DNA of 64,000 bases from Elgaria multicarinata webbii. Lineage: Eukaryota > Chordata > Lepidosauria > Squamata > Anguidae. The notes beneath the pieces were generated by a model. It ran no database searches and was not told the origin of the DNA. It worked only from the letters and a program-made list of their open reading frames with translations. The DNA is taken from positions 26,751,501 to 26,815,500 of the forward strand of contig NC_086172.1 in NCBI RefSeq assembly GCF_023053635.1, written 5' to 3'. Positions 32,647-43,571 of the stretch are shown one piece after another. A program made the translations under genes and the position numbers. Each line of letters starts with the position of its first letter. Within the stretch, counting starts at the first letter, position 1.

Positions 32647-35246
32647 GTGAGTGGCGGCCCCGGGGACGAGGGTGGTTGGGGGCAGCTTAAGAACCGGTCA
32701 CCTGAAGAAGTTATAACTGCAAACAGACAGGCTGGTAAACGCACACGCGCGCACGTGTGGAACCGTTACGCCTGCCTCTTTTGCGTCGCATAGTGTCGGG
32801 TTCTCTTGGTGCAACCCCGTGCGCACTTACATGGGATGGTGCTATATAAATAAATAAATAAATAAATAATAATTATAATAATAGAGTAAGCCCTATTAAA
32901 CTCCTTTGCATTTTTCTTCTGAGTAGATATAGATGGCATTGCGCTGCTAGCGTCTCTTTCGCAATGCTGTCCAATACATGTCTGTGCAGATGTTAGCCCC
33001 AGTGAGGTCTATGGTCTTGCTCCTAGGTAAGCGGATATAGAATTGCAGCCTTAGATACACGTTCCTGTCTGCTTTTTCGTGGCTCGAACTGAGTTAATGG
33101 CTGGGTAGGGAGAGAAAGTAGGTTCTGTTATACGACGCCGTTTTCCACGGGGGTGGGAGGGTAGGTGTTGATGTCAGTAATTTATAGGGTGAAAGTGCAG
33201 GATTATTTGAGGTTCCGGCGAGCAAGCATCTCCTGATACAAAACCGATGATTAAATTATCAGAATCATTCTGATGATTACATTATGCCTTTGGCCTCTGT
33301 GGAATGACGGAAAAAACGTGTTTGTTTTCTGTGAGATGAATGTGTTTAAGGGCACCGTGCTATGTATTTTAGACAGAAAACAAAATCCTGCAACTGGCTG
33401 ACTGGGGAATGCTGGAAGTCGTTGGACTTTTTTCTGTTTAAACATGCTAAGATTGTGCCCTAAACCATATAAATAACCAAGCAATGCAAGTCATCTCTTA
33501 TTATTATTTTTGCCTCTTTTCCTCCTCCTTCCAACATATGTCATCCCCACCTATCACAATTTTGAATAGTAAAGTCCTTTTGTTGCTTGTTTCATAAGGA
33601 CATAAGAGGAGTCCTGCAGGATCAGACCAAGGGTCCATTTAATGCAGTACTCTGTTCACACAGCGGCCAACCAGCTGTTGATGAGGGACCCACAAGCAGG
33701 ACATGGTGCAGCAGCACCCTCCCACCTTCCTTCCCCAGCAACTGGTGTATAAATATTATTTCTATTGAGGTTTATATAAAAATAAGCATTTGGGCTTATT
33801 ATAACCAGTATAACAGGATAAACACCAGGATCATTTTTTTATTATTATTTTAAAAACTATTTCTTATGGGTTTGCTTTCATATTAGACACCCAAGGCACC
33901 TTGGATCTAATACAATATTTAAATGGATGCACAAAGACTAAACTGTGTGTAATAAACTTCTGGGTTTATCGTAGTTAACATACGTTGTCTCTGTAGCATA
34001 CTATGAATGCCTCTTCATTCACTTCTTGTAAATTTCATTGTTTTTAGGTACCTCTTGTGTGCTTCCGGTGACTATGTAAAAGTCTACAGCACGGCTACAG
34101 AAGAATGTATACATGTCCTACAGGGTCACAGCAACTTTGTCACAGGAATCCAGTTGAATCCCCAAAATCATCTGCAGGTTATTACAATTTTGTTAATAAG
34201 GTTAACTGTCTTCAACAGACAATTTGTATCCCAAAACCTGTAAAGGTCTATGAGTGGTGTTTTTCTTACACTGTGCAGGAGTACTAATTAGCTGTCCAGA
34301 AGGTCTGTGTTTACTTCTTGATCAAGTGGCTGATCATAGCACCAAGGGAGCAAATTACTCCTATTCTGGATCAGCAGCATTGACTTCTTCATAGTTTCTG
34401 ACCCAGCTGAAAATGCTGGTGAAGGCCTTTAAAAACCTGTGTGGTCAGAAGCCTACATCCCTTAAAGCAGGGGATGGGAGACTGTGGCTTTCTTAAGGAT
34501 GATGGACTTATCTCCCATCATCCCAGGCCACTGACTTTGCTGGCTGAGGCTGATGGGAAGTGGAGTTCAAGAACGTGCAGAGGGCCACAAGCTCTTCACC
34601 CTTGCCTGAGAGAGCATCTTGTCTCCCTGTCCCTTTCCATTCAGACCTGTGGGGGTTAGCGCTGTTATGTATCTTGTCCTTTATGAGATACAGAAATGAG
34701 AACTATAGGACTCAGAGCTGTACCTTCTTCAGGTAGCACCCACCTAGTGGAATACTCTGTCACGTGGTAAAGCTGTCTACATCTTTGGTGCTATTTTGGT
34801 GCTTAGTTAAAATGTTGTTCTCCCAGAAAACATTTCTTCCTAGTTAAGGACAGTTGAGTCTAGTATCTACATGTTGACTCTATGTCAAAAATTTATTTTT
34901 GACTCTTACGTTATACTGGCTGACTTGGATTGTTGCTGTATTTCTGGAATATTTTTATGGTAATTGGTTTTACTCGTTCGTACATGTTGCTTGTGTGCCT
35001 TGTTTTTGGCAGAGAATATGGTATATGCTACTTTAACTAAATAATGAGAACGACCACACTTTCTTACTATTTTTATCACATCACAGAAATAGTCAGCAAT
35101 ACCGGGAATCTGTATGCTGTACATGTATGCCAAAATAGAAGGTTATGGATGACTTGAATATATTTTTTTTTCCTCAACAGCTCTATTCATGGTCTCTAGA
35201 TGGCACCATTGAGCTTTGGGATTTTATGGACGGAATTCTAATCAAG
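32570..35246 (+). CDS. WDR75: WDR75, 5' part (coding exons 1-3)
   Basis: WDR75 (Utp17 relative) is a WD40 protein of the t-UTP subcomplex of the small-subunit processome in the nucleolus, needed for pre-rRNA transcription and processing. The three exons encode 90 residues that match the human N-terminus as I recall it: LRCGGS … RAVFSADSK, YLLCASGDYVKVYST … HVLQGHSNFVTGIQLNP, LYSWSLDGTIELWDFMDGIL. Splice sites are all GT/AG and phases agree. The first two WD repeats are covered. The next exon, expected to begin near T-F-I-V-G, was not found in the remaining 28 kb. Either the intron is very long through repeat insertion, or this is a 5' duplicate; the three exons themselves show no damage. Confidence 0.9.
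33590..33752 (-). mobile_element. CR1 3' UTR fragment in WDR75 intron 1
   Basis: Contains ggatcagaccaagggtcca and ggccaaccagctg, the reverse-oriented CR1 3' untranslated signature also seen at 63440-63770. Truncated both sides. Confidence 0.75.
34048..34177 (+). CDS. WDR75: WDR75 coding exon 2
   Basis: Acceptor TGTTTTTAG, donor CTGCAG|GTTATT; one base completes Lys, then 43 codons. Encodes the first WD40 repeat region with the GH dipeptide of HVLQGHSNFV. Confidence 0.92.
35181..35246 (+). CDS. WDR75: WDR75 coding exon 3
   Basis: Acceptor TTTCCTCAACAG, donor ATCAAG|GTTGGC, 22 codons, phase 0 both ends. LYSWSLDGTIELWDF is a WD-repeat end; human has C where this has W. Confidence 0.92.
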
Positions 35247-35395
35247 GTTGGCTGAATTATTTTTTGCAGCAGTTCATGAACTTTATTGTTCTCAGTGGAT
35301 GAGTTGAACAGCATGCATACTGTTAAATACAATCACTCTGATTTGTGATGTTTTTTGTGTGCAGACCTGGATATGTTCTGTCGCTGGCATAAGAG
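35247..35395 (+). other. Start of WDR75 intron 3
   Basis: No exon recognised. Confidence 0.4.
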
Positions 35396-35409
35396 CTGCA
35401 TCCTGGCTG

Positions 35410-35655
35410 ATGCAAGTTGATCCGTTGATATTTTAGGATTCTTTTAAAAATTGAGGTTTTAAAATTATTTTTAAAACCATTTTTAAAGATAAAGAGATGA
35501 AACTTGGCACCATGATAGCTTTTAGGAAGGGGTTTAGCCATACCAAATTTGAAACAGATCCGTTGATTTTTAAAGATTTTTTTAAAATTGAGGTTTTAAA
35601 GTTCTTTTTTAAACCGTCATTTTTGAAGATAAAGAGATGCAACCGCTTCCCTTCC
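35410..35655 (+). repeat. Two-copy tandem repeat, about 125 bp
   Basis: Two imperfect copies of gatccgttgat…aaaattgaggttttaaa…gataaagagatg. Resembles the internal repeats of the hAT-type elements (aacttggc… phrase) only weakly. Confidence 0.6.
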
Positions 35656-35759
35656 ACTTCACTTTGTACACTTGTGATCTAGGCTCTGTCTGCACTGCTG
35701 GGATGCAATGCAGAACATTTGAAGTGCATGTCAGTGAAAAATAGATAGATTGCAGTTTT

Positions 35760-36500
35760 GGCTGGCTGGCATATCTCTTAGAGACAGAGTTGGACTGAAG
35801 ACACAACTCAGAGATGGCTGTAGCTGAGCCCTGAGAGGCTGCTGTGTCTCAGAGTCCAGTGTTGGTGCAGGCATAGGTGGCTGGCGTTGGAGTTTTTTTA
35901 AAAACAAGGGTCACCGGATGCGACCAAGCTCTAAGCTGTCACCCTACCCCCAGCCACAGGGTACAAGTGCACAGCCTGGCTGGACCGTTGGGAGACTTTG
36001 GCAGAGAGAGGGGGTGGGGGATTATTTCAAGCTGGAGATGTTGGCTGGTTGGCATAAAACAGAGAGAGGCTGAAGGCAATGCTGATGCACCTATAGCTTG
36101 GCCCTGAGGCTGGCTTGCCACCCAGAGTGTTTTAAGAGTGCATCAGAGTTGAGTGGATGTGCAGGAGGAGAGGAGGTGCAGGTGGCTGGTGGCAGAAGTT
36201 TTGGGCAAAAAGTGGGATGATGATGATGATGATGATGATGATAATAATAATAATAATAATAGTAGTAGTAGTCACCAGACATGACCAAGCAATAACCTGC
36301 AATAAGCAATGTCCCAAGCCACAAGTGTGCAGCCTAGCTGGACCATTGGGAGACTTTGGCAGAGAGAGAGAATCAGACAGACAGAGAGATTGTTTGAGGC
36401 TGGAGGCTTTGGTTTGTCTGCAATGACTTAGAGTGAGAGACAACAGAGGCTGCACAGACAACCCAGAGTCATCTCTTGTAACTTAGCCCCATGGTGCTGG
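35760..36500. repeat. Imperfect ~380-bp tandem repeat with compound microsatellite
   Basis: gctggaccgttgggagactt (35980) and gctggaccattgggagactt (36337) mark two copies; parts of a third precede. Between them 36219-36273 is a (GAT)n(AAT)n(AGT)n microsatellite. Confidence 0.6.
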
Positions 36501-36920
36501 CATGCAACGCAGGGCATTAGGAAGAGAGTCTCAGAGTCACATGTTTGTGCAGGAAGTAGACAGGAGTTCAAAGTCTGGATGTGCGAAGTGGTGCCAACGC
36601 ACAAGCCTTGACAAGCTAATGTATGTAAGTGAGAGTGTGAATGGGCCCAGTAGTGTTCACTGCCACAACACCCACCCTAATGTTAGAGTAGAGGAACTTG
36701 TGACAATCATACACAAGCTTTTCTTTAAAAAATGAAATTTAAAAATAAAAAAGCTAGCTATCCGGCCGGCCAGTAGCAAACCCCGTTAACAACAGCAGCA
36801 GCTTGCAACGAGTGAGGATACAGTCAGAAAAGATACTTGAGGGAAGGGGAGAATGTATCACACAGAGTATAGCAAAAGCTTCAAAGTACAGCAAAAGCTA
36901 CAAAAGTAGGAGTGAGTGAA
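36501..36920. other. Unassigned non-coding stretch
   Basis: No gene or known repeat recognised. Confidence 0.4.
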
Positions 36921-36924
36921 GTTA

Positions 36925-37119
36925 ATTTCAGATACATTAAACGTCTCACCTGTTCTTTATTTCAGTGATTATAACATTAAGATGTTCTGTAGAACAGATT
37001 TGTCTTTAATATGTGCTGTAAAATCAGACATGAGACCAAGGCTATGTTCGGGTGGGCACACCCCCTTGGGGGCTGACCATGTTGTCCTCCTTTTTGGTTT
37101 CCAATATACGGTCACCCTA
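36925..37119 (-). repeat. TAGGGTGACC-ended interspersed repeat
   Basis: Same order as 3600-3886: cattaa…tctcacctgttctttatttcag, gtagaacag, gcacacccccttgggggc, then tttttggtttcc…ggtcaccctac. Confidence 0.7.
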
Positions 37120-37902
37120 CTTACAGCTCATCCTCTAGTTCTGGCCTGGAAGACACTGATCCCCCTTCTCTTCCTTTTCCTTCCGCTCCCCTTCCCTTCC
37201 CTTGTGTGTCATAATAACCATGTAGCTGGTAACCCAAAGGGCCGGGCCGGTCTCACTTCCTGTTGCTGATATCAGCCACTTTGGGAGACTGTAATCGTTG
37301 GGATAAAGCTGCAATAATCAACCAATACATAGGTGCTGTGATACCCATGATACAGCACGGTGTGAAAATGTAGTAAATCGATAATTTCAAGATAAGCAAC
37401 GACAGCACTTCACATGTAGATTGGATCCCAGCTGGAATGGAGGAAAAGGGTGTTGTATAGAATGTCCCAGCGAGAGATTTCAGTGAGCTTCCTTATTGCT
37501 CGGTTTGACTCCCAAACCTCTGCAACATGTAACACGTGGTTCAAATATGAAAGGAAGAGCATTATTATTATACCCTGTTCGGAAGACACCTTAAACGACA
37601 GGGATGAAGGCTTTTTTGTTAACAAATAAGGCTTAGCCACCATGGTTTAAGGCGTCTTTTGAACAGGGCCTTTGTGGTGTTTGCGAGAGCATCACATACA
37701 GTTTCCAGTCTAAGAGAATCCAAATGAGCCAGCGTTTGAAACGGGGCGCTTGCTTTAGTATGCATGAGCCAACATTGCCATGCATGTGCGTTAATGCCCA
37801 GATGCTTCCGATACCCCAAATAGAGGGTTAGCTCTAAAAGTACTCCTTTCCCAGTGCAGCGACATCTGCACTGGGAAAAAACCTCTGTCGTTGCAATTGG
37901 TT
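37120..37902. other. Unassigned stretch
   Basis: Pyrimidine-rich near 37160-37210. A minus-strand open frame (37410-37643) has no recognisable product; probably old retroelement sequence. Confidence 0.35.
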
Positions 37903-37910
37903 CCCTAGAA

Positions 37911-38002
37911 CAGCCTTCCTCAACCTGGGGTGCTCCAGATGTGTTGGACTGCTGGGAGTTGTAGTCCAACACATCTGGAGCGCCCCAGGTTGAGGAAGGC
38001 TG
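37911..38002. mobile_element. hAT-type MITE, 92 bp, 8-bp target duplication
   Basis: Near-perfect hairpin: CAGCCTTCCTCAACCTGGGG at one end, its reverse complement at the other. Flanked by CCCTAGAA at 37903-37910 and 38003-38010, the 8-bp duplication expected of hAT transposition. Confidence 0.9.
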
Positions 38003-38484
38003 CCCTAGAATATGACTTCCTACGATTTCTTTCAGTACTTCTTAAGCCTCCGCTTGCTTCTGGGATTCAGGAGTGGTGCTGCCTCCTTCCTTTCCCTCCA
38101 TGTTACAGGCACGGCCCTGTGCTCACCCGTGAAACGACGGAGCTGGCTTTGCCTTAGGAACCAGTAGCTGCAACACTACTCCCTGTGAAGACTGGATGTA
38201 CAAATTGTGCGGGAGTAATGGTAAAATTTCAAAACGATGTTCTGTAAAATATTGTCCTCCTTTTCCCCCCCAAAAAAAGTGGAATAAGAGGCTCTTTAAT
38301 TCTCCCTCCTGATAGATTTCCGTTGGGTTTTTTTCCTAGCACCCTCCCTTATTTATATTTGTGTGTTCCTTCACAGCGCCAGGCTCTGCAATGTTTGATT
38401 TCTGCAAATTTACTCCCTATGCTGCTTTCCCAGAATCAAAGCACTTCACATCAGCCATTAATGTATTATCGTTTTAATAGAAGA

Positions 38485-38646
38485 ATTTATAGGATGGAGC
38501 CCCATTGAGGCAAAGGGATGAACTGAGAGAAAAACCCACCTTGTTTTCTTTCCTTCCAGATGTCTGGAGACCGCCCAGTCCTCGGCCACCTCATGGCCGA
38601 GGTCAGAGGCCTCGTCCATGATGAGAGGGAGGAGCTCCAGGAACAG
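38485..38646 (+). pseudogene. Truncated exon G copy patched into the right arm
   Basis: In + orientation this equals 19089-19250: intron end, TTCCTTCCAG acceptor and exon G from 38561, cut off at CTCCAGGAACAG. The surrounding arm is on the opposite strand, so the patch is a separate event. One coding change against the main gene is LGRLMAE to LGHLMAE. Confidence 0.85.
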
Positions 38647-38869
38647 CCCTCTCTGCAATCCTCTGTGTCCTCCAGAATAGCAGCCCCTGGATAGAAAAGA
38701 AGAACGGTCAGGCCAGCGTTATGGGATTTCTGCAGTGGCCTAGGTAGACTGGAAAGCTACGTTTTGGGTGAGCGCTTTCGTCACGGCATCTTACAGGGAC
38801 CAAGGTAACAGGTGGATTCGTCTAATTCGGGGAATCTCACTCCTCAGACTTGGAGGATTTGGGGCTTTC

Positions 38870-39390
38870 AGCAATGAATGAAATGTCTTATGTCAGGGAA
38901 AGGGACTATATATTCCTTCTATATAGTTTTAACCTCATATGTCACAGCACAGAGCCTCTTTCATGTCCCCACCACATTTGATAAACTGCCAGTGTTTGGT
39001 GTTACATTGGCCATCTTCCAGTCCTCTGGTCCAGAGGCTGAGCTTAGGGACATGTTGCATATTGGGGTTAGAAAATCAGCAATTTCATATTGCTGATCTT
39101 CCATTTTCTGAAGGAAGCCTTCTTTCCTACAACGGCTTCCTCTTCATGGCTTGTTAGCCATGCTGGTGACCTCTGGGGCGTGGTGCTTCCCTGCCCAACC
39201 TGCAGTACACATTTTAGCTGGGTTTCTCTTATGGTGCTTTTGAATAACCTCCACACATAGGGAAGGGATTCAACCCTCTTGACTCCCCCTTTCAACTTCC
39301 TTTCCATCAGTTCCCTCATTTTAGAGAAGTTTCCTCTTTTGAAGTCCAATGTGACTGTGTTGGCCTTCCTGGGCAGTTTCCCACTTAAAT
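38870..39390 (-). mobile_element. CR1 LINE ORF2 fragment, right-arm copy
   Basis: Mirror of 23100-23620 with the same DFKRGNFSKMRELMERK frame. Dead copy. Confidence 0.65.
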
Positions 39391-42015
39391 ATAAATTGAG
39401 TCTAATAGCGTGTAGGTTGAGCGATACACCTTTAAAGGGCGGAGCTGACGGAGCGTTCCAAATGCAAAGAGGTCCGTGGCCATTGGGGAGAGACAGAGCA
39501 GTCAGAGGCCGAGAGCGCAGCTGGTCGGCCGTGTCAGCCTCCAACCACGGCTTCACCACTCCCTCCCCCGGGAGCTGCCCCTTCCTCCCTCCCTCTGTGA
39601 TGAGGTGTGGGGCTGGCTGCCAGCAGCAGATCTGAGCCCTTTACTGGTTTCTGTCAGGAGAGGGAGGTTTCCAGGGAGTAAGTAGGCAGGGCAAGAGGGG
39701 GCCCTTTCTCCTTTCCCTCTCCCAGAACCCCCCCGGAATCCTGCAGAAATCCAGCACCTTAGCCCCAGGCTTCCCCTGAGGCCTATATTCCATGACACCC
39801 CATCCGCCCACCCCCAAGACCAAGTAAGCCAATTCACGTCTTCTCACCTCTTTCTCTTCAACAGACACCCTCAACCAGGGCTGGCTCCAGTTTTCGGAGG
39901 GCCGTAGGAAAGGCCCCCTCCGTGGCTCCTCTCCCTCAGGCAGTCTACCCTCTCAGCAGCTGCTCCTGATCGTCCTCCTCTTGCTACCACTGCTATCGCT
40001 TCCAATCTCAACAGGCAGAGAGCCAGGAGCCGGCGGCAACTGGTGCTCCTGCCACGCACCCCCCTTACTGCTGGTGTCATCCTTACTGGCCTTCGAAGGA
40101 GCTGAGGAACGGAGCTGAGGTCTTCCTCGGCCTGACGACAGAGCTCTTGTCCTGCAGCCATGACGTGAATGGGTGGTCTCCGGAGATATCTAGTGGGAAG
40201 GAAAACAAGATGGAGCTCGACCCACATTGCTCTATCCGTTCCTCTGTTTGCTTCCATTGATGTGCAGGTAAATCCACAGGGAGGGCAGGCCCTCTGCCTT
40301 CTCCGCTTTGGGGCTATATGGAGCAGGCCCAAACAGGATGCTGTCCTGTTTGCATTCGGAAGGCAATGAAAATGGGATGAAACGAAAGCCAAGGCCCCGT
40401 GGCCAGCTGGGGAACTACAGACCCGGGTGCCTTAGAGTTGCAAATGACACCTTGCCCTGATCACACGGTGTTCCCTCGAGTGCAAATGCGGAAGGCAGAC
40501 AGTGCAGGAATCACGCTCAGCAATGGGACCCCGGCATTGTGGGAGGGGGCGTTAGGGGGCTTTAACCCCTGGCCCTGCCACAGTGACCTGAATGCGGGCT
40601 CCCCCTGAGCCCCGATTCTCTCTGGCTGGGTATCCATCAGCCCATATCCGCTTGTCCTGCTGCAGGCTGCGTGACAGGCTCTCCCCTCGGATTCTTCCCT
40701 GCAGGATAAACCTCCTTCCCCCATTCACTGCCAATAAGGACTGGAGGTGGCTCACGGTTGCCTCCCCTGTCAGGAGGGTTTGAAGACATACAGACAGGAA
40801 GGAGGTCTTTAGGCCAGCGTGTAGATGCTGAGGGATCCCCGCTGCCAAGGCTGCCGGACAGGCAATAGGTGATCGCAGGGGGTCAGCAACGTGGCCCCCA
40901 AGACACCACCACCCCACGGATGCCCACGAGGCAGCCTTCCCCCGCCCCACCTCTGATGACAGCAATGGGGCAATGTTGTTCCTTCAGCTGTCCAAGAGGT
41001 GGAGGAAAGGGGGCCCAGCTGGAAAGGGGCTGGAGAAGGGAAGAAGCGCTTGATGCGCAAAGGGACCTTGGGCCAAAAAGGTCCCTTCCTTCCTTCCGGC
41101 CCGAATGTGGGAGGGGAACTCATGGCCCACCTCTGTTCTGGTCACTGGAGGGGCAAGTGGTGGTGGTGGTTGGGGGAGAAACAGGAGGATCCAGGGAAGG
41201 GGGAGCTCTGAACAGCTTACCGCACCAGTTATGCTGGGGACATTGTCTCAAAGCGTCAAATGCGCTTCAAGGCTTTGCCTACCCCCAGCCCCCTTCCTTC
41301 TGGGTCCAGTTCCATGGGTTTGTGCCCCTTCCTGCCTTCCCTGGGGCACAGACATCTGCCCCCCACCCTGAGCATAAAATGGATCTCTGCACTTTCCATT
41401 TAGGAAGGTGACTGTGAGGATCTGCTCCGTCACTTTCATTGGTGAAAATGTCACGGAGGGCATTTCGATCAGCGTCCCTCAGATCAGTGCTTGGGAAGAC
41501 ACACAAACTGAAGTGCGGCCATTTTCTCCTTCAGGAGAGGCGGCAACCCCAAGATCTCCTCTGAACGCTGCTGCCCCCACCTGAGAGAAGCTCCCCGCCA
41601 CTGCAATTACTCGGATGACAAACCCTTTCTTGGCTGTGAGGCGGCCCTCTGCACGTGCCCCATCCAGCTGAGCCTGGACACTGGCCTGCCCTGCACTCCC
41701 GGCCTCATCTAGTCCCTTCCGCACCAATCTAACGGGAGAAGAGCAAGAGATGTCTCTGCAGCATCGCCCTGCAGCCATATTGACGGCCGCCCTGGAGGGT
41801 GATCCTCACCTCGCCCACTCAGCCCTTGGCTCCAGAACCCGTCAACTCCTTCGCCTCCATTTGCTCTCCTGCTCCAGGGGTCCTCGGAGATGCTGAGCCC
41901 TAGCAGAGAGACACCACATGGGCTTGGTGAGAAGGGAGGCTTCCAGTCCCCATTGGGAGCGGCCAGGAGCCCAGCCAGGAGCGGTTGCTGGTTTCAGCCT
42001 TCCGAGCCTCCTTAC

Positions 42016-42160
42016 CCCTCTGCAGAAGAAGGAGCTGATCATAGGGCCTGGGGGCTGCCTTGTCCTGCTCCTCTCTCGCCCGTCGTTGAGGAGCGCTGGC
42101 AGCACTTAGGGCCCTCCACCGCTCCACTAGATCCCTGGACCGGATCCAGTAGTGGATGTG
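42016..42160 (-). pseudogene. MROH-like exon (W-I-x-S-R type)
   Basis: Acceptor TCTTTCCACAG, donor GAG|GGGTAAGG region; 48 open codons beginning HIHYWIRSRDLVERWRALSA. This matches the MROH block that follows the exon F type helix and is missing between F and G in the main gene. The second half (…PQRRAREEQDKAAP) loses the MROH pattern, suggesting a frame change within it. Only its 3' part recurs at 19797 and 20388. Confidence 0.5.
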
Positions 42161-42235
42161 CTGTGGAAAGAAGGAGCAGCTCAAAATGCTTGCAGGATCT
42201 TCCCGCTCTGATCCAGACCTTCAAACTGGGAGAGG

Positions 42236-42775
42236 ATCCACACTTAAGCTTTGGGACGCCCTGACGGTGCATTGGGGCGTCCCGAAATCGATGATGTGAA
42301 CCCTACCTTAAGCGTTGCAAGAAGAGGCGGCGGTGGAGGAGGAGGAGGAGGCCCCTCGCGGGGACGGGATGAAGAGTGAAACGCACCTGGCGCCTTCGCC
42401 GGGCAATCAGCTGCCGCCCACCTACCCGCCGGCCTCCTTTTGCCGGCGAAAGAGTCACCCGGGGCCCACCCGGGTCGGAGAGCTTTGCGGAAGAAGCCGC
42501 CGCCGGCTTCCGCCGAGCTCTATGACCCGGGCAGAAGCTGGCGGCAGCTTCTTCCGCGAAGCTCTCCGACCCAGGTGGGCCCCGGGTGACTCTTTCGCCG
42601 GCAAAAGGAGGCTGGCGGGTAGGTGGGCGGCAGCTGATTGCCCGGCGAAGGCGCCGGGTGCGTTTTACTCTTCATCCCGTCCCCGCGAGGGGCCTCCTCC
42701 TCCTCCTCCGCCACCGCCTCTTCTTGCAACGCTTAAGGTAGGGTTCACATCATCGATTTCGGGACGCCCCAATGC
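42236..42775. mobile_element. GC-rich fold-back element: palindrome with 242-bp arms
   Basis: Arms 42269-42510 and 42534-42775 are equal in length (242 bp) and nearly perfect reverse complements, around a 23-bp centre. 42236-42268 (atccacacttaagcttt…) is shared with the one-arm copy at 18660 and so belongs to the element or its usual flank. Arm contents are CpG-rich. No coding capacity of its own; long open frames across it are a by-product of GC content. No clear target duplication found. Confidence 0.85.
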
Positions 42776-43200
42776 GTGCCTGCCCCAGTGCACCTCTTCA
42801 CATTTCTTTTCATTTCTTGAACTTCGTTGTTTCCACAGCAGTCTTCATGTAACAATTCCTTTATATGCATGCCTGCTCCTTTCAGGATTGTGGGCTCAAG
42901 ATATGTGTGTGTGTCTTTTATGGAAACAAATAAGAATCAGTGCTGAATGTGTACAACTAAAATGTGCAACCCCATACATACAGCAACAACTTGAATGCAG
43001 TGATCCTGAGAACATGGGAAGGAGACATGCCGTGCAAATTCTAGACATGTTTACTCAGAAGGAAGTCCCACTGAGTCCAGTGAGCCCTCCATCCATGTGA
43101 GTGTGCTTAGGTTTGCACTCTTACGTGATATCTACGGTATTGTGAAGTTGGTGGCACTGTCCAATACCACACACAACACCTGACCTCCCCGCTTCATCAA
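42776..43200. other. Unassigned stretch
   Basis: No gene recognised. Confidence 0.35.
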
Positions 43201-43204
43201 CTTA

Positions 43205-43435
43205 ACCGTCTTTTAGCATTTAAGAAAGCTATGAAGACTGTTCCCTTCCAGCAGGCCTATCCTGTGGAATTTTAGGATGCCTTTAGTATGTTTTAGGATG
43301 GTTTAACAATGTATGCTATGTTTTTCATCAGTATTTTATGTATTTTATACTTACTGTTGTTCCACGCCTCGATCCAAATGGAGAGGCAGGTAAAAAATTA
43401 AATTATCATCATCATCATCATCATCATCATCATTT
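43205..43435 (+). mobile_element. L2-like LINE 3' end with (ATC)n tail
   Basis: Matches 3895-4100 over the whole 3' end and ends in an (ATC)n tail at 43405-43433. 5'-truncated, non-coding. Confidence 0.75.
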
Positions 43436-43439
43436 AGAC

Positions 43440-43571
43440 CAGCCTTCCTCAACCTGGGTGCTCCAGATGTGTTGGATTGCGTCTCCCAGAATGCCCCAGC
43501 CAACAGCTGGATGAGGCATTCTGGGAGTTGTAGTCCAACACATCTGGAGTGCCCCAGGTTGAGGAAGGCTG
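43440..43571. mobile_element. hAT-type MITE, 132 bp
   Basis: Same family as 37911-38002: CAGCCTTCCTCAACCTGGG terminus and its inverted partner. Flanked by ATTTAGAC and ATCTAGAC, an 8-bp duplication with one mismatch. It landed next to the (ATC)n tail of the L2-like fragment. Confidence 0.88.

Larger units (their letters stand above)
38156..42100 (-). repeat. Right arm of the 4-kb inverted repeat
   Basis: Reverse complement of 20388-24458. Contains mirrored copies of the exon-like frame (41581-41728), decayed MROH paralogue (about 39840-41530) and CR1 fragment. It differs by a 161-bp patch (38485-38646) that replaces 286 bp of the left arm, a ~25-bp extra stretch near 39380, and scattered single bases. 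Confidence 0.9.

Noticed and set aside
35497-35682. Open frames rich in Phe/Lys
   Set aside because: They lie in the two-copy AT-rich tandem repeat and reflect composition.
42315-43100. 261-codon open frame across the palindrome
   Set aside because: It runs through the two inverted arms of the fold-back element into unrelated sequence; GC-rich composition explains its length.
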